Counted from the first letter of the stretch, positions 41,248 to 50,697 are shown. The stretch is DNA of 64,000 nucleotides from Azospira oryzae (GCF_004217225.1 NZ_SHKM01000001.1:1774137-1838136), one strand, 5' to 3'. Translations and numbers: made by a program. The notes: generated from the sequence alone by a model not told the origin.

Positions 41248-42216
41248 TTAGGCGACGCGGTTCGCCGCACCGGGAGTCATGGCTCCCCGGGCGAAGGCTT
41301 CAAGGTTGTCGATCAGCTGGTCGGCCAGGGCCTGCATGGCCGGGGCGCTGGCCCAGGCCACGTGGGGCGTCAGCAGGAAATTGGGGGCAGCCAGCAGGTC
41401 CGGGGACAGCAGGGGGTGGTCGTCCGTCGGCGGTTCCGCGGTGAGCACGTCGAAACCGGCGCCGGCGATCCAGCCCTCCCGCAGGGCCCGGGCCAGGGCG
41501 GCCTCGTCCACCAGGCCGCCGCGGGCGGTGTTGATGAGCAGGGCCGAGGGCTTCATCGCCTGGAGCTCCGCCGCCCCGATCAGGTGGCGGGTCTCGGCCG
41601 TCAACGGGCAGTGCAGGCTGAGGGCATCGGCTTCGGCCAGCACGGTCGCGAACGCGGTGTAACCGGGACGCACCATGGCAGCCCCCTTCCGTTCGGCCTG
41701 CAGCACCTTCATGCCGAAGGCCTGGGCCAGACGCACCACGCCCTGACCCAGGCTGCCACCGCCGACCACCCCCAGGGTGGCGCCGTGCAGGTCCCGGATG
41801 GGATGGTCGAAGAAGCAGAACTGTTCGGCACGCTGCCAGCGTCCTTCGGCCACGCTCTGGCGGTAGGCCAGGAGGTTGCGGGAGAGGGCCAGGAGCAGGG
41901 AAAAGACGTGCTCGGGCACGGTGTGCACCGCATAGCCCTGGATGTTGCTGACGACGATGCCCTGTCGCCGGGCCGCCTCCAGATCCACGTTGTTGGTGCC
42001 GGTGGCGGCCACCGCCACCATTTTCAACTGGGGCAGCCGGGCCATCAGGGCGCCGCTGATGGGCAGCTTGTTGACGATGGCGATGCTGGCCCCGGCCAGG
42101 CGCTCTTCCAGCTGCGCCGCCGTGGTGCGGGCGTACTCGGTCCACTCGTGGGCGAAGGCGGGGCGCCGCACCTCGGCACGGATGGATTCCCGCTCCAGAT
42201 AGACGATGCGGTGCAT
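41248..42216 (-). CDS. D-isomer-specific 2-hydroxyacid dehydrogenase
   Basis: 322-residue NAD(P)-dependent dehydrogenase of the glycerate/hydroxypyruvate reductase type. The Rossmann loop is GVVGGGSLGQGVVRLA (about 150). Catalytic residues are in INTARGGLVDEAAL (Arg), the DVLTAEPP Glu, and the final HVAWAS His. Likely substrates are glycerate/hydroxypyruvate, glyoxylate or D-lactate; the lut-like operon around it makes a 2-hydroxyacid plausible. The start is MHRIVYLERES at ATG 42214-42216. Confidence 0.9.
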   Translation of the reverse strand: MHRIVYLERESIRAEVRRPAFAHEWTEYARTTAAQLEERLAGASIAIVNKLPISGALMARLPQLKMVAVAATGTNNVDLEAARRQGIVVSNIQGYAVHTVPEHVFSLLLALSRNLLAYRQSVAEGRWQRAEQFCFFDHPIRDLHGATLGVVGGGSLGQGVVRLAQAFGMKVLQAERKGAAMVRPGYTAFATVLAEADALSLHCPLTAETRHLIGAAELQAMKPSALLINTARGGLVDEAALARALREGWIAGAGFDVLTAEPPTDDHPLLSPDLLAAPNFLLTPHVAWASAPAMQALADQLIDNLEAFARGAMTPGAANRVA

Positions 42217-42220
42217 GGGT

Positions 42221-42958
42221 TCAGTCCTGCAGGGCGGCCTGCAGGGTGCCGGTGACGGCGGCCGGAGCCAGGGCCACCAGGGTGCGGGCACCGATCAGGG
42301 ACTGGATTTTTTCCGCCAGTTCGGCGGCGCCGGCAAAGGCCAGCAGGTCCACACCCGGATGCTCGGCCAGGGCCTTGAGCACCGCTTCGTCGCCCTGGAC
42401 CAGGTTGCAGGCGCCGTCAGGCACGCCGGCCCGGGTGAACAGCTCGGCCAGGGCCAGGGCACAGGACGGGGCCAGGGGACTGGGCTTGAGCACCACCACG
42501 GCGCCGGCGGCCAGGGCCGAGGCGGCCAGGGCGGCGGGGGCCAGCAGGGGCGCCACGTTGTCGCTGAGGCCGGCCACCAGGCGGGGCTGGCCGTGGGGCG
42601 CCGGCATCTGGCGCAGGCAGGCGATGGTGGCAGCCACTTCGGCCTGGGCCACGCCCTGGTCGCAACCGGTCTCTTCCACCAGCAGCTTGGCGAAATGGCC
42701 GGCGTAGCGGTCCAGGCTGTCGGCCACGCTCTTGAGGCAGCCGCGGCGGGTTTCCACGTCGGCGGCGGACCAGGTGGGCAGGGCCAGGCGGGCGTTGTCC
42801 ACCGCCGTCGCCACCTCGTCGGCGCCGCACAGGGGCACCTTGCGCAGCACTTCGCCGGCGGCGTTCTGGATGTCGCGGAACACGGGAGCCATGGTCAGGT
42901 AGGCGCGGCCGCCGATCCACAGGGGCAGGGCCGGGGCTTCGTTGGGGGTGAGCATCAT
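42221..42958 (-). CDS. Truncated aldehyde-dehydrogenase-like protein (cofactor half only)
   Basis: 245 residues aligning only with the N-terminal half of aldehyde dehydrogenases: APVFRDIQNAAGEVL, TRRGCLKSVADSLDRY, AAGAVVVLKPSPLAPSCALALAELF and a SFTGS-position remnant (LLAFAGAAELAEKIQ). The catalytic Cys/Glu half is absent, and the canonical PWNFP is replaced by NVAPLLAP. It ends in-frame with no nearby remnant of the missing half. It is tightly packed, four bases before the hydroxyacid dehydrogenase gene. It may be a structural or regulatory paralogue or a decayed enzyme retained for coupling. SD GAGGA precedes ATG 42956-42958. Confidence 0.75.
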   Translation of the reverse strand: MMLTPNEAPALPLWIGGRAYLTMAPVFRDIQNAAGEVLRKVPLCGADEVATAVDNARLALPTWSAADVETRRGCLKSVADSLDRYAGHFAKLLVEETGCDQGVAQAEVAATIACLRQMPAPHGQPRLVAGLSDNVAPLLAPAALAASALAAGAVVVLKPSPLAPSCALALAELFTRAGVPDGACNLVQGDEAVLKALAEHPGVDLLAFAGAAELAEKIQSLIGARTLVALAPAAVTGTLQAALQD

Positions 42959-43066
42959 GGTGGCTGTCCTCAATAATTTGAAAATTCGTCTGGCCCCGGA
43001 GCGTAGGCGGGATCGGCGGTCAATACCTTGATCCGCTTCAATCCTGGCCGGCGCCGGGTGTTCGGC

Positions 43067-44506
43067 TCAATCCTGCGGGCGGCGGGCGGCGTACAGCTCG
43101 CGGAAGGTCTTGCCCTGGGGCGCCGGGAAATCCCGTCCCCGGCTCCATTCGGGCACGCCGGGCAGGGTGCGGATGGAGGCCTTGCCGCCGGCCAGCAGCT
43201 TCAGGGCCCGGGCGCCGAGGCCGGCGGCCAGGGCGTACAGGCGCGGCCGGGCGGCGAAGAAGCCCCAGGTGCGCAGGGCCCAGCGTTCCTGCCAGGGGCG
43301 CAGTTCCGTTTCCATCTGCTTTTCCCGCAGCTTGCGCAGCAGTTCGGGCAGGGGAATCTTCACCGGGCAGACGATGCTGCACTGGCCGCACAGGGTGGCC
43401 GCCTGGGGCAGGTCCGGCGCCTGTTCCAGGCCGGTGTAGAGGGGCGTCAGGACCGAGCCCATTGGGCCCGGATAGACCCAGCCGTAGGCGTGGCCGCCGA
43501 TGCTCTGGTACACCGGACAGTGGTTCATGCAGGCGCCGCAGCGGATGCAGCGCAGCATCTCCTGGAAATCGCCGCCCACCAGGCCGGCGCGGCCGTTGTC
43601 CATGAGCACGAAGTACATGTGCTCGGGGCCTTCCACCGCGCCCTCGGCCCGGGGGCCGGTGAGCAGGGAGACATAGTTGGAGATGGTCTGGCCGGTGGCG
43701 GAGCGGGTCAGCAGGCGCAGCAGGGCGGAGAGGTCTTCCAGGGTGGGAATGACCTTTTCGATGCCAACCACCGCCACATGGACCCGGGGCAGGGTCGTCA
43801 CCATGCGGCCGTTGCCTTCGTTGGTGACCAGGGCCACGGAACCGGTTTCGGCCACCAGGAAATTGCCGCCGGTGATACCCATCTCGGCGGAGAGGAAGTG
43901 TTCCCGCAGGGCCACCCGGGCTTCCCGGGTCAGGGCCGGGATGTCGATCTGGCCTTCCGGCGTCACCGGGCGGCCGTGGCAGCGGGCGAACAGTTCGTCC
44001 ACCTCTTCCTTGTTCTTGTGGATGGCCGGCGCCAGGATGTGGGAGGGCGGTTCCTTGGCCAGCTGCAGGATGTACTCGCCCAGGTCCGTTTCCACCGACT
44101 GCACCCCGGCGGCCTCCAGGCCCTCGTTGAGGCCGGCCTCCTCGGACAGCATGGACTTGGACTTGATGACCTTCTTCACCCCGTGGCGCTTGGCGATGTC
44201 CACGATCAGCTGCTGCGCCTCCCGGCCGTCCCGGGCCCACAGCACGGTGGCGCCGGTGGCGGTGGCTTTGGCCTCGAAGGCCTCGAGCCAGGCATCCAGG
44301 TCCGTCAGGGCCGTATCCCGGATCTCGGCACCGATGCCGCGCAGGGTTTCGAAGTCGCCGGCCTGGCCGACGCTGTCGAATTCGGCCACCACCCGGGCCC
44401 GGCCGCCGACGAAGAGTTGCTTGGCGCCGCCCAGCTTGGACTGGAGGGCCGGATCGGCCAGGCGCTCAGCCGCCCGGGCGCGAAATTGGAGGGACTTAAC
44501 TTCCAC
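43067..44506 (-). CDS. lutB: LutB-family iron-sulphur lactate utilisation protein
   Basis: 479-residue member of the LutB/YkgF family with a LUD domain (about 60-290) and a bacterial ferredoxin-type segment: CIRCGACMNHCPVYQ (about 300-315) and CGQCSIVCPVKIPL (about 355-370), which together hold two [4Fe-4S] clusters. Motifs KSKSMLSEEAGLN and SLVTNEGN-like loops are typical. A GTG start (44504-44506) is used because no better in-frame ATG exists before the conserved region. It is the first gene of the operon, divergent from iclR. Confidence 0.92.
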   Translation of the reverse strand: MEVKSLQFRARAAERLADPALQSKLGGAKQLFVGGRARVVAEFDSVGQAGDFETLRGIGAEIRDTALTDLDAWLEAFEAKATATGATVLWARDGREAQQLIVDIAKRHGVKKVIKSKSMLSEEAGLNEGLEAAGVQSVETDLGEYILQLAKEPPSHILAPAIHKNKEEVDELFARCHGRPVTPEGQIDIPALTREARVALREHFLSAEMGITGGNFLVAETGSVALVTNEGNGRMVTTLPRVHVAVVGIEKVIPTLEDLSALLRLLTRSATGQTISNYVSLLTGPRAEGAVEGPEHMYFVLMDNGRAGLVGGDFQEMLRCIRCGACMNHCPVYQSIGGHAYGWVYPGPMGSVLTPLYTGLEQAPDLPQAATLCGQCSIVCPVKIPLPELLRKLREKQMETELRPWQERWALRTWGFFAARPRLYALAAGLGARALKLLAGGKASIRTLPGVPEWSRGRDFPAPQGKTFRELYAARRPQD

Positions 44507-44552
44507 GAGAAGAGCCTTATGCAGGGAAGGGCAAGAAAAAAGTCAAAAATAT

Positions 44553-44589
44553 ATTGCGACGCACAATTCCATAATGCGAAAATTGCCCG
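44553..44589. promoter_or_regulatory. AT-rich divergent control region, possible IclR operator
   Basis: The 160-base lutB-iclR gap contains the imperfect palindrome ATTGCGACGCACAAT (44553-44567) and, overlapping downstream, CAATT and AATTG arms (44563-44585) around CCATAATGCGAA. Such pairs are typical IclR targets, but the exact site cannot be fixed by eye. Confidence 0.4.
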
Positions 44590-44666
44590 TCACGGCTGCG
44601 AAAGCCGAATTATAGTGCTCCCGGGAACAAACCCAGGGATGCGATAAAGAAAGCGACCGAGAGAAC

Positions 44667-45500
44667 ATGGCAGAGAGTGCAAGCAGTGCAGGCAAGGCCA
44701 GCCCCCGGGCTGCCGCCAAGACGGCCGGCGAGAAGCCGGAAAGCCGCAGTTCCATCCAGGTGATCGAGCGCATGATGTCCCTGCTCGACGCCCTGTCCGC
44801 CCAGCCGGACCCGGCCAGCCTCAAGCAGCTGGCCCAGGCCACCCAGCTCCATCCCTCCACCGCCCACCGCATCCTGGCGGCCATGACCCACGCCCGCTTC
44901 GTCGAGCGCCACGACCAGGGCACCTACCGCCTCGGCATCCGCCTGCTGGAGCTGGGCAACCTGGTCAAGTCCCGCATCAATCTGCGGGAAGTGGCCCTGC
45001 CCTTCATGCAGACCCTGCACGAAACCATCGGCGAGGCCATCAACCTGGGCGTGCGCCGGGACGACGAGATCGTCTATATCGAACGCACCTCCAGCGGCCG
45101 CTCCCTGGTGCGGGTGGTGTACCTGGTGGGCGGCAGCGCCCCCCTGCACCTGACCTCCGTCGGCAAGCTGTTCCTGGCCGAGGCCGGCGCCCAGGAGGTG
45201 AAGGAATACGCCAAGCGCACCGGCCTGCCAGGCAAGACGCCCCACTCCCTGACCACCATGGCCGCCCTGGAAAAGGAACTGGACAAGATCCGCCGCCACG
45301 GCATCGCCTTCGACAACGAGGAAGCGGAAATCGGCCTGAAGTGCGTTGCCGCCCCCATCCACGACGACGAGGGCCATCTGGTGGCCTGCCTCTCCGTCTC
45401 CGCCCCCACCGACCGCCACAATCCGGACTGGGTGGACCAGGTGCGGCGCACCGCCGACGAAATCTCCCAGGCCCTGGGCTACAGCAAGCCGCGCAAATAG
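44667..45500 (+). CDS. IclR-family transcriptional regulator
   Basis: 277 residues. A winged helix-turn-helix (about 28-95) with SIQVIERMMSLLDAL and LHPSTAHRILAAM precedes the IclR effector domain, which shows GEAINLGVRRDDEIVYIERT, APLHLTSVGKLFLAE and CVAAPIHDDEGHLVACLSVSAP. Effectors are usually small organic acids. It is divergent from the lutB operon, so it most likely controls that operon. Ala/Lys-rich N-terminal 25 residues are extra to the family. Confidence 0.92.
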   Translation: MAESASSAGKASPRAAAKTAGEKPESRSSIQVIERMMSLLDALSAQPDPASLKQLAQATQLHPSTAHRILAAMTHARFVERHDQGTYRLGIRLLELGNLVKSRINLREVALPFMQTLHETIGEAINLGVRRDDEIVYIERTSSGRSLVRVVYLVGGSAPLHLTSVGKLFLAEAGAQEVKEYAKRTGLPGKTPHSLTTMAALEKELDKIRRHGIAFDNEEAEIGLKCVAAPIHDDEGHLVACLSVSAPTDRHNPDWVDQVRRTADEISQALGYSKPRK

Positions 45501-45537
45501 GCGGGTGGCGGGCGACAGCGCCCGGCCCCGGCAAAAG

Positions 45538-45566
45538 AAAAAGGCCGCGCAATGCGCGGCCTTTTT
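45538..45566. terminator. Bidirectional intrinsic terminator
   Basis: AAAGGCCGCGC, loop AAT, GCGCGGCCTTTTT between convergent iclR and pbpG. Confidence 0.9.
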
Positions 45567-45582
45567 GCTGGGTGCCGAAAAC

Positions 45583-46602
45583 TCAGGCGCGGCTGGTTCG
45601 GCGACCGAGGGAGGCGCTTTCCATCCAGCGCTTGATGCGGTTGGCGTCGCCGATGCGGGTCATCTTGCCGGCGGAATCCAGCAGCACGATGACCACCGGG
45701 CGCTCGGCCACCCGGGCCTGCATCACCAGGCACTTGCCCGCTTCCTGGATGTAGCCGGTCTTGGACAGGCCGATATCCCAGGTGGTGCTCTTCACCAGGG
45801 CGTTGGTGTTGTGGTACTCCAGCAGGCGACCATTGGTTTCCACCATGGCGCCGGAGGTGGTGGAGAACTCCCGGATCAGGGGGTAGGTATGGGCCGCGGC
45901 CACCATCTTGGCCAGATCGTTGGCGGTGGACACGTTGTTGCTGGTGAGGCCGGTGGGATCCTGGAAGTGGGTGTCCATCATGCCCAGGGAGCGGGCCTTG
46001 CGGTTCATGGCTTCGACGAAGGCATGCAGGCCGCCGGGATAATGCCGCGCCAGGGTGTGGGCGGCCCGGTTCTCGGAAGACATGAGGGCCAGCAGCAGGG
46101 CGTGTTCCCGGGTCAGCACGGTGCCGACGGAAAGGCGGGAGCGGCTGCCCTTGAGGGTGTCGATGTCCTCTTCGCCGATGGTCACCGGAGCCGACAGGTT
46201 GGGCTGGGAATCCAGCACCACCATGGCGGTCATCAGCTTGGTGATGGAAGCGATGGGCACCACGGCGGAGGCGTTCTTCTGGTAGATCACTTCGCCGTTG
46301 CCCTGGTCCAGAACCAGGGCGGCGCTGGACTGGACGGCCAGGCGCTGGGCTTCGCCGAAGTCGGCGGGAACGGCGGAAGCACGGCGCACATTGGAGTTGC
46401 GCACGTTCTGGGAAATCACTTTGGGCTTGCTGGCGGTGGCCGGCTTGCTCGTCGAGGCCTTGACCGGCTTGGCGGCCTTGGCGGCGGGGGCGGATTTTGA
46501 AGTCTTGCGTGCCTTGGACTGGGAGGCTTCGGCGGCCGGCGGAACGGCCACGGCAACAGCTGCCAGACCCAGCAGCAATGCGGGAATGAACGTCTTCCGC
46601 AT
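45583..46602 (-). CDS. pbpG: D-alanyl-D-alanine endopeptidase, PBP7 type
   Basis: 339-residue S11-family periplasmic serine peptidase with a signal peptide (MRKTFIPALLLGLAAVAVAV). An unusually long Ala/Lys/Ser-rich linker (residues 22-70) precedes the catalytic domain. The three active-site motifs are SITKLMTAM (SxxK), SSENRAAHTL (SxN) and SKTGYI (KTG). It cleaves peptidoglycan cross-links. A good SD (AGGAG) precedes ATG. A weak promoter-like TTGAAG/TAAACT pair with 16-base spacing lies upstream. Confidence 0.92.
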   Translation of the reverse strand: MRKTFIPALLLGLAAVAVAVPPAAEASQSKARKTSKSAPAAKAAKPVKASTSKPATASKPKVISQNVRNSNVRRASAVPADFGEAQRLAVQSSAALVLDQGNGEVIYQKNASAVVPIASITKLMTAMVVLDSQPNLSAPVTIGEEDIDTLKGSRSRLSVGTVLTREHALLLALMSSENRAAHTLARHYPGGLHAFVEAMNRKARSLGMMDTHFQDPTGLTSNNVSTANDLAKMVAAAHTYPLIREFSTTSGAMVETNGRLLEYHNTNALVKSTTWDIGLSKTGYIQEAGKCLVMQARVAERPVVIVLLDSAGKMTRIGDANRIKRWMESASLGRRTSRA

Positions 46603-46718
46603 TTATTTCTCCTGCGAGGTGTCGGGTTACAGGGATTTTACGTCAGTTTAATCAGAGTTCTTAATACTTCAAGAAAAATAATGAGATGGCACAGTTTCCT
46701 TAAGCAATTCAACAGGTT

Positions 46719-47903
46719 TCAACCCAGGTCAAGGAAGGCCCGCACCTCGTCGCCCCGGGCCAGGGTGTCCCGGTAGCCCAGATCCATCAGGGCCTGGGTG
46801 TAATCGGCCTGAAACAGGAGGTAGCTGGTGAGGGCGCCGCCATTGCGGCGCAGGGCACCGATGCCGGAAAGCAGGGTTTTCACCGGCCAGGGCAGGCTGC
46901 GGGCGTGGCGCGCCGCCAGGTGGTCGAGCCGCTCCGAGGGCGACAGCACCAGGGTCTGGATCGGCCGCAGGGCCAGGCCCGAGGCCTGCCGCACTTCCGG
47001 CGGGATGACCGAGAGGGTGCGGTTGATGCGGGTCAGGCGTTCGATATCCACCGCCAGGCCGTCGAGGAAAATGGAGGACAGGGCGTGGCCCGCCACCTGG
47101 GCCAGGGACGGGTAGCCTTCGCCGCCGCCCCGGGCCTGGCGCTCCTGGCCCAGGCGGCCGGCGGCCACTACCAGGATGCGTTCGGCCCCCAGGTGGATGG
47201 CCGGGGCGATGGGCGCCAGCTGGCGCATGGAGCCGTCGCCGAACCACTCCCGGTTGAGCTTCACCGCCGGGAAGATGAAGGGAATGGCGCAGGAGGCCAT
47301 CAGGTGTTCCACCGTCAGGCGGGCCCGGGCGCCGACCCGCTGGGCCCGCTCCCAGGGGTCGATATGGGCCAGGCCCTGGTAGAAGCTGACGCTCTGCCCG
47401 GAGTTGTAGCCGGAGGCGGTGATGCACAGGGCCTGCAGGGCGCCGCTGCCCACCGCCCGGTCGATGCCGTGGAAATCCAGCTCCCCGGCCAGCAGTTCGC
47501 GCAGGGGGCCGTTATCGAGCAGGGAGCGGGGATTGCGCCGCAGTAGCCAGCCGAAGGCCAGGGCCGAGAGCCAGCGGGCACCGGCGATGCCGACGCCGAG
47601 GGCGTCGCCGCGATAGACCCGGTTGACCTCCATGGCCTCCCACACCCCCACCAGGCGCTGCACGGCGCCGCGAAAATTTTCCGCACCGCAGGCCAGGCCG
47701 GCGGCATTGATGGCGCCGGCGGAAGTGCCGCAGATGATGGGGAAGGGATTGCGCCGGGCATCGGGCAGCAGTTCGGCGATGGCCCGCAGCACTCCGGCCT
47801 GATAGGCGGCCCGGGCGCCGCCGCCGGACAAGACGAGGGCGGTGGCACCGGCACTGCCGGGAGGCAGGGAGGACGGGGAGTTTGAAGGGGAGTCGGCCAT
47901 CAT
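46719..47903 (-). CDS. Patatin-like phospholipase
   Basis: 394-residue patatin-family acyl hydrolase, probably at the membrane. The oxyanion loop is SGGGARAAYQAG, the nucleophile lies in CGTSAGAINAAG (GxSxG), and the catalytic aspartate in FGDGSMRQLAP (DG[GS]). The C-terminal region (about 310-394) fits the DUF3336-less single-domain subfamily common in Beta- and Gammaproteobacteria. Two adjacent ATGs (47903, 47900) are equally likely starts. Confidence 0.9.
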   Translation of the reverse strand: MMADSPSNSPSSLPPGSAGATALVLSGGGARAAYQAGVLRAIAELLPDARRNPFPIICGTSAGAINAAGLACGAENFRGAVQRLVGVWEAMEVNRVYRGDALGVGIAGARWLSALAFGWLLRRNPRSLLDNGPLRELLAGELDFHGIDRAVGSGALQALCITASGYNSGQSVSFYQGLAHIDPWERAQRVGARARLTVEHLMASCAIPFIFPAVKLNREWFGDGSMRQLAPIAPAIHLGAERILVVAAGRLGQERQARGGGEGYPSLAQVAGHALSSIFLDGLAVDIERLTRINRTLSVIPPEVRQASGLALRPIQTLVLSPSERLDHLAARHARSLPWPVKTLLSGIGALRRNGGALTSYLLFQADYTQALMDLGYRDTLARGDEVRAFLDLG

Positions 47904-48016
47904 CCCAGTGTAAGGCGGGCCCCGGGCGGGATCACGTTGCAATGCAGCAGGGACGGGCCTCGCCGCCATGGCCGGCCCAGGCATGGCGCCCCGCCTGGGC
48001 CGGCGGGCAGACGTAA

Positions 48017-48048
48017 AAACGCCCCGGCGCCGGAGCGTCGGGGCGTTT
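48017..48048 (-). terminator. Intrinsic terminator after maeB
   Basis: Minus-strand AAACGCCCCG / CGGGGCGTTT stem with a 12-base GC-rich loop followed by TT; the T-run overlaps the stem arm. It lies 30 bases past the maeB stop. Confidence 0.75.
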
Positions 48049-48077
48049 GGGGCCGGCAGCCGGGGCCAAAGCCCGGA

Positions 48078-50354
48078 TCAGCGCTCGGTGCCCGCATCCA
48101 CCACCGTCAGGGCCGTCATGTTAACAATGCGGCGCACCGTGGCGGTGGGGGTCAGGATATGCACCGGCCGGGCGGTGCCGATGAGGATGGGACCCACGGT
48201 GAGGTTGTCGCCGGCAGCCGTCTTCAACAGGTTGAAGGAGATATTGGCGGCATCCAGGGTGGGCATCACCAGCAGGTTGGCCTGGCCCTTGAGGCGGGAG
48301 TTGGGGAAACCCTGCAGGCGGATCTGCTCGTCCAGGGCGGCATCGCCGTGCATTTCGCCTTCGGCCTCCAGTTCCGGCGCCTGCTCGGCCAGCAGCTCCA
48401 GCACCTTGCGCATCTTCAGGGAGGTGGGAGTGTCCTCGGTGCCGAAGGTGGAATGGGAGAGCAGGGCCACCTTGGGCGTGATGCCGAAGCGGCGGATTTC
48501 GTCCGCTGCCAGCAGGGTCATCTCGGCCAGCTGCTCGGCGCTGGGGTCGTAGTTCACATAGGTATCGCCGATGAACACGGTGCGGCCCGGCAGCATCAGC
48601 AGGTTGAGGGTGTAGTAGCTGCTGGAGCGGTCGTTGGTGCCGATGACGTGCTTCACATAGAAGCGGTGCAACTGGTGCCGGCCGAAGGTGCCGCAGATGA
48701 GGCCATCGGCCATGCCCAGGCGCACCGCCAGGGAGCCGCACAGGGTGTGGCGGCGGCGCACTTCGCGCTTGGCGTAGTCGAGGGAGACGCCGCGGCGCTC
48801 CATCAGGCGGTGGTATTCCTGCCAGAACTCGTCGTAGCGGGGGTTGTTGTCCGGGTCCAGGATGTCGAAGTCCAGGCTCTCGCGGATGCGCAGGCCGGCG
48901 GCTTCCACCTTGGCATTGATCACCACCGGGCGGCCGATGAGGATGGGCCGGGCGATGCGCTCTTCCACCACCACCTGCACGGCCCGCAGCACCCGCTCGT
49001 CCTCGCCTTCGGCGTAGATGATGCGCTTGGGCGCCGCCTTGGCCTGGGCGAACACCGGCTTCATGATGAGGCCGGAGTGGTACACGAACTCGTTGAGGCT
49101 CTGCAGGTAGGCGGGCCAGTCGGTGATGGGCCGGGTGGCGACGCCCGAATCCATGGCGGCTCGGGCCACGGCCGGGGCGATCTTGACGATGAGGCGGGGA
49201 TCGAAGGGCTTGGGAATCAGGTACTCGGGGCCGAAGCCGGAGACCTTCTCGCCGTAGGCGGCGGCAACGATCTCGCTCTGCTCGGCCCGGGCCAGTTCGG
49301 CGATGGCCTTCACCGCCGCCAGCTTCATCTCTTCCGTAATGGTGGTGGCGCCCACATCCAGGGCGCCGCGGAAGATGAAGGGGAAGCAGAGGACGTTGTT
49401 CACCTGGTTGGGATAGTCGGAACGGCCGGTGGCGATGATGGCGTCGTCCCGCACCTCCTTCACCAGGTCCGGCAGGATTTCCGGGGTCGGGTTGGCCAGG
49501 GCCAGGATCAGGGGATTCTTGGCCATCTTGGCCACCATGTCCTGCTTCAGCACGCCGCCGGCGGAGAGGCCGAGGAACACGTCGGCGCCCTCGATGACCT
49601 CGCCCAGGGTGCGGGCATCGGTTTTCTTGGCATAGCGGGCCTTGATCTCGTCCATCTCCTCGACCCGGCCTTCATAGACCACGCCCTTGATGTCGGTGAC
49701 CCAGATGTTCTCCACCGGCACGCCGAGCATCACCAGCAGGTCGAGACAGGCCAGGGCGGCAGCGCCGGCACCGGAGGTGACCAGCTTGATCTGCTTCAGG
49801 TCCTTGCCCAGATAGGTGAGGCCGTTGAGGATGGCGGCGCCGACTACGATGGCGGTGCCGTGCTGGTCGTCGTGGAAGACGGGAATCTTCATCCGTTCCC
49901 GCAGCTTCTTCTCAATATAGAAGCACTCGGGGGCCTTGATGTCTTCCAGGTTGATGCCGCCGAAGGTGGGTTCCAGGGAGGCGATGGTCTCGATCAGCAT
50001 GTCCGGGTCGCGCTGCTCGATTTCCAGGTCGAAGACGTCGATGTTGGCGAATTTCTTGAACAGCACGCCCTTGCCTTCCATCACCGGCTTGGCGGCCAGG
50101 GGGCCGATGTTGCCCAGGCCCAGCACGGCGGTGCCGTTGGTGATGACGCCCACCAGGTTGGCCCGGGCGGTGACGGTGGAGACTTCGGCCGGATTGGCGA
50201 CGATCTCTTCGCAGGCGGCGGCCACCCCGGGGGAGTAGGCCATGGAAAGGTCGTACTGGTTGGTCAGCTGTTTGGTGGGCTGGACCGAGATCTTCCCCGG
50301 CTTGGGATGGCGATGGTAGTAGAGGGCGGCTTCGCGCAGCTGCTTGTTGTCCAT
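48078..50354 (-). CDS. maeB: NADP-dependent malic enzyme with phosphotransacetylase-like domain
   Basis: Decarboxylates malate to pyruvate with NADP+. 758 residues: malic N-terminal and NAD-binding domains (about 15-420) with [25 protein letters not shown] and [17 protein letters not shown], then a phosphate acetyl/butyryl-transferase-like domain (about 430-755) that in this family acts as an allosteric acetyl-CoA sensor. The start is [18 protein letters not shown] at ATG 50352-50354; a GTG four codons upstream is possible. It is the counterpart of pckG across the intergenic RNA, feeding or draining the C4 pool. Confidence 0.95.
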   Translation of the reverse strand: MDNKQLREAALYYHRHPKPGKISVQPTKQLTNQYDLSMAYSPGVAAACEEIVANPAEVSTVTARANLVGVITNGTAVLGLGNIGPLAAKPVMEGKGVLFKKFANIDVFDLEIEQRDPDMLIETIASLEPTFGGINLEDIKAPECFYIEKKLRERMKIPVFHDDQHGTAIVVGAAILNGLTYLGKDLKQIKLVTSGAGAAALACLDLLVMLGVPVENIWVTDIKGVVYEGRVEEMDEIKARYAKKTDARTLGEVIEGADVFLGLSAGGVLKQDMVAKMAKNPLILALANPTPEILPDLVKEVRDDAIIATGRSDYPNQVNNVLCFPFIFRGALDVGATTITEEMKLAAVKAIAELARAEQSEIVAAAYGEKVSGFGPEYLIPKPFDPRLIVKIAPAVARAAMDSGVATRPITDWPAYLQSLNEFVYHSGLIMKPVFAQAKAAPKRIIYAEGEDERVLRAVQVVVEERIARPILIGRPVVINAKVEAAGLRIRESLDFDILDPDNNPRYDEFWQEYHRLMERRGVSLDYAKREVRRRHTLCGSLAVRLGMADGLICGTFGRHQLHRFYVKHVIGTNDRSSSYYTLNLLMLPGRTVFIGDTYVNYDPSAEQLAEMTLLAADEIRRFGITPKVALLSHSTFGTEDTPTSLKMRKVLELLAEQAPELEAEGEMHGDAALDEQIRLQGFPNSRLKGQANLLVMPTLDAANISFNLLKTAAGDNLTVGPILIGTARPVHILTPTATVRRIVNMTALTVVDAGTER

Positions 50355-50380
50355 GGTTCTATCCACTATGCAAAAAGTCG

Positions 50381-50395
50381 TTTCACGATATGAAA
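50381..50395 (-). promoter_or_regulatory. Palindrome before maeB, possible operator
   Basis: Minus-strand TTTCATATCGTGAAA: five-base perfect arms, five-base centre, 27 bases before the maeB ATG. The regulator is not known. Confidence 0.45.
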
Positions 50396-50446
50396 GAATA
50401 TATCAGGGTAATCCCCCATAGTCGAGTTTCTATTGGACTGATCCTG

Positions 50447-50455
50447 TGGCATAAT
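50447..50455 (+). promoter_or_regulatory. Extended -10 promoter of the structured RNA
   Basis: TGGCATAAT fits the extended -10 TGnTATAAT with one mismatch in the hexamer. It points to a start at about 50462, precisely where the RNA's closing stem begins. No good -35 is present, as is common with extended -10 promoters. Confidence 0.6.
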
Positions 50456-50461
50456 CCCGCG

Positions 50462-50671
50462 CTTTCCTGAATCCCGCCGATTCATTCACTGTAGTCAAGG
50501 GCTCACCGCGCCACAACCAAGCCGAGCATGCTTTTCACGGCAAACCTCCGCAGGCAGGCCAGTTCCTCTCCTGCGATCTCCGACAGCGACGCCCTCCGCG
50601 CCGTGTGTCTGTGCGCGTGCCCCACAGTGAGCAAACGGTCGCTCCCCAAGAAGAGCCGCACTCAGGAAAAC
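50462..50671 (+). ncRNA. Candidate 6S-like structured RNA
   Basis: A roughly 210-nt segment with nested long-range pairing is visible by hand. The ends TTTCCTGA (50463-50470) and TCAGGAAA (50662-50669) are perfectly complementary. Inside them TTCACTGT (50485-50492) pairs with ACAGTGAG (50624-50631), then GGGC with GCCC, CACGGC (50536-50541) with GCCGTG (50600-50605), and CGCAGG with CCTGCG (50549-50575). The result is one long rod with internal loops, like 6S RNA. It has its own promoter and a terminator at 50698-50727. Open frames across it have no recognisable family. 6S identity is inferred from shape and size only. Confidence 0.55.
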
Positions 50672-50697
50672 CAGGACAACGCGCTCCGCGAAAAGCT

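Noticed and set aside
42221-42958. Half-length ALDH as a simple frameshifted pseudogene
   Set aside because: No remnant of the missing half was seen in the other frames downstream; the next gene begins four bases later and is intact. It was kept as a CDS.
46700-46735. TTGACCTGGGTTGA resembling an FNR box
   Set aside because: It is the 3' coding end of the patatin gene (Leu-Asp-Leu-Gly-stop) with direct rather than inverted halves.
47937-50393. About 818-codon plus-strand frame opposite maeB
   Set aside because: Exact antisense of maeB, composition dominated by Gly, His, Asp and Val, no domain.
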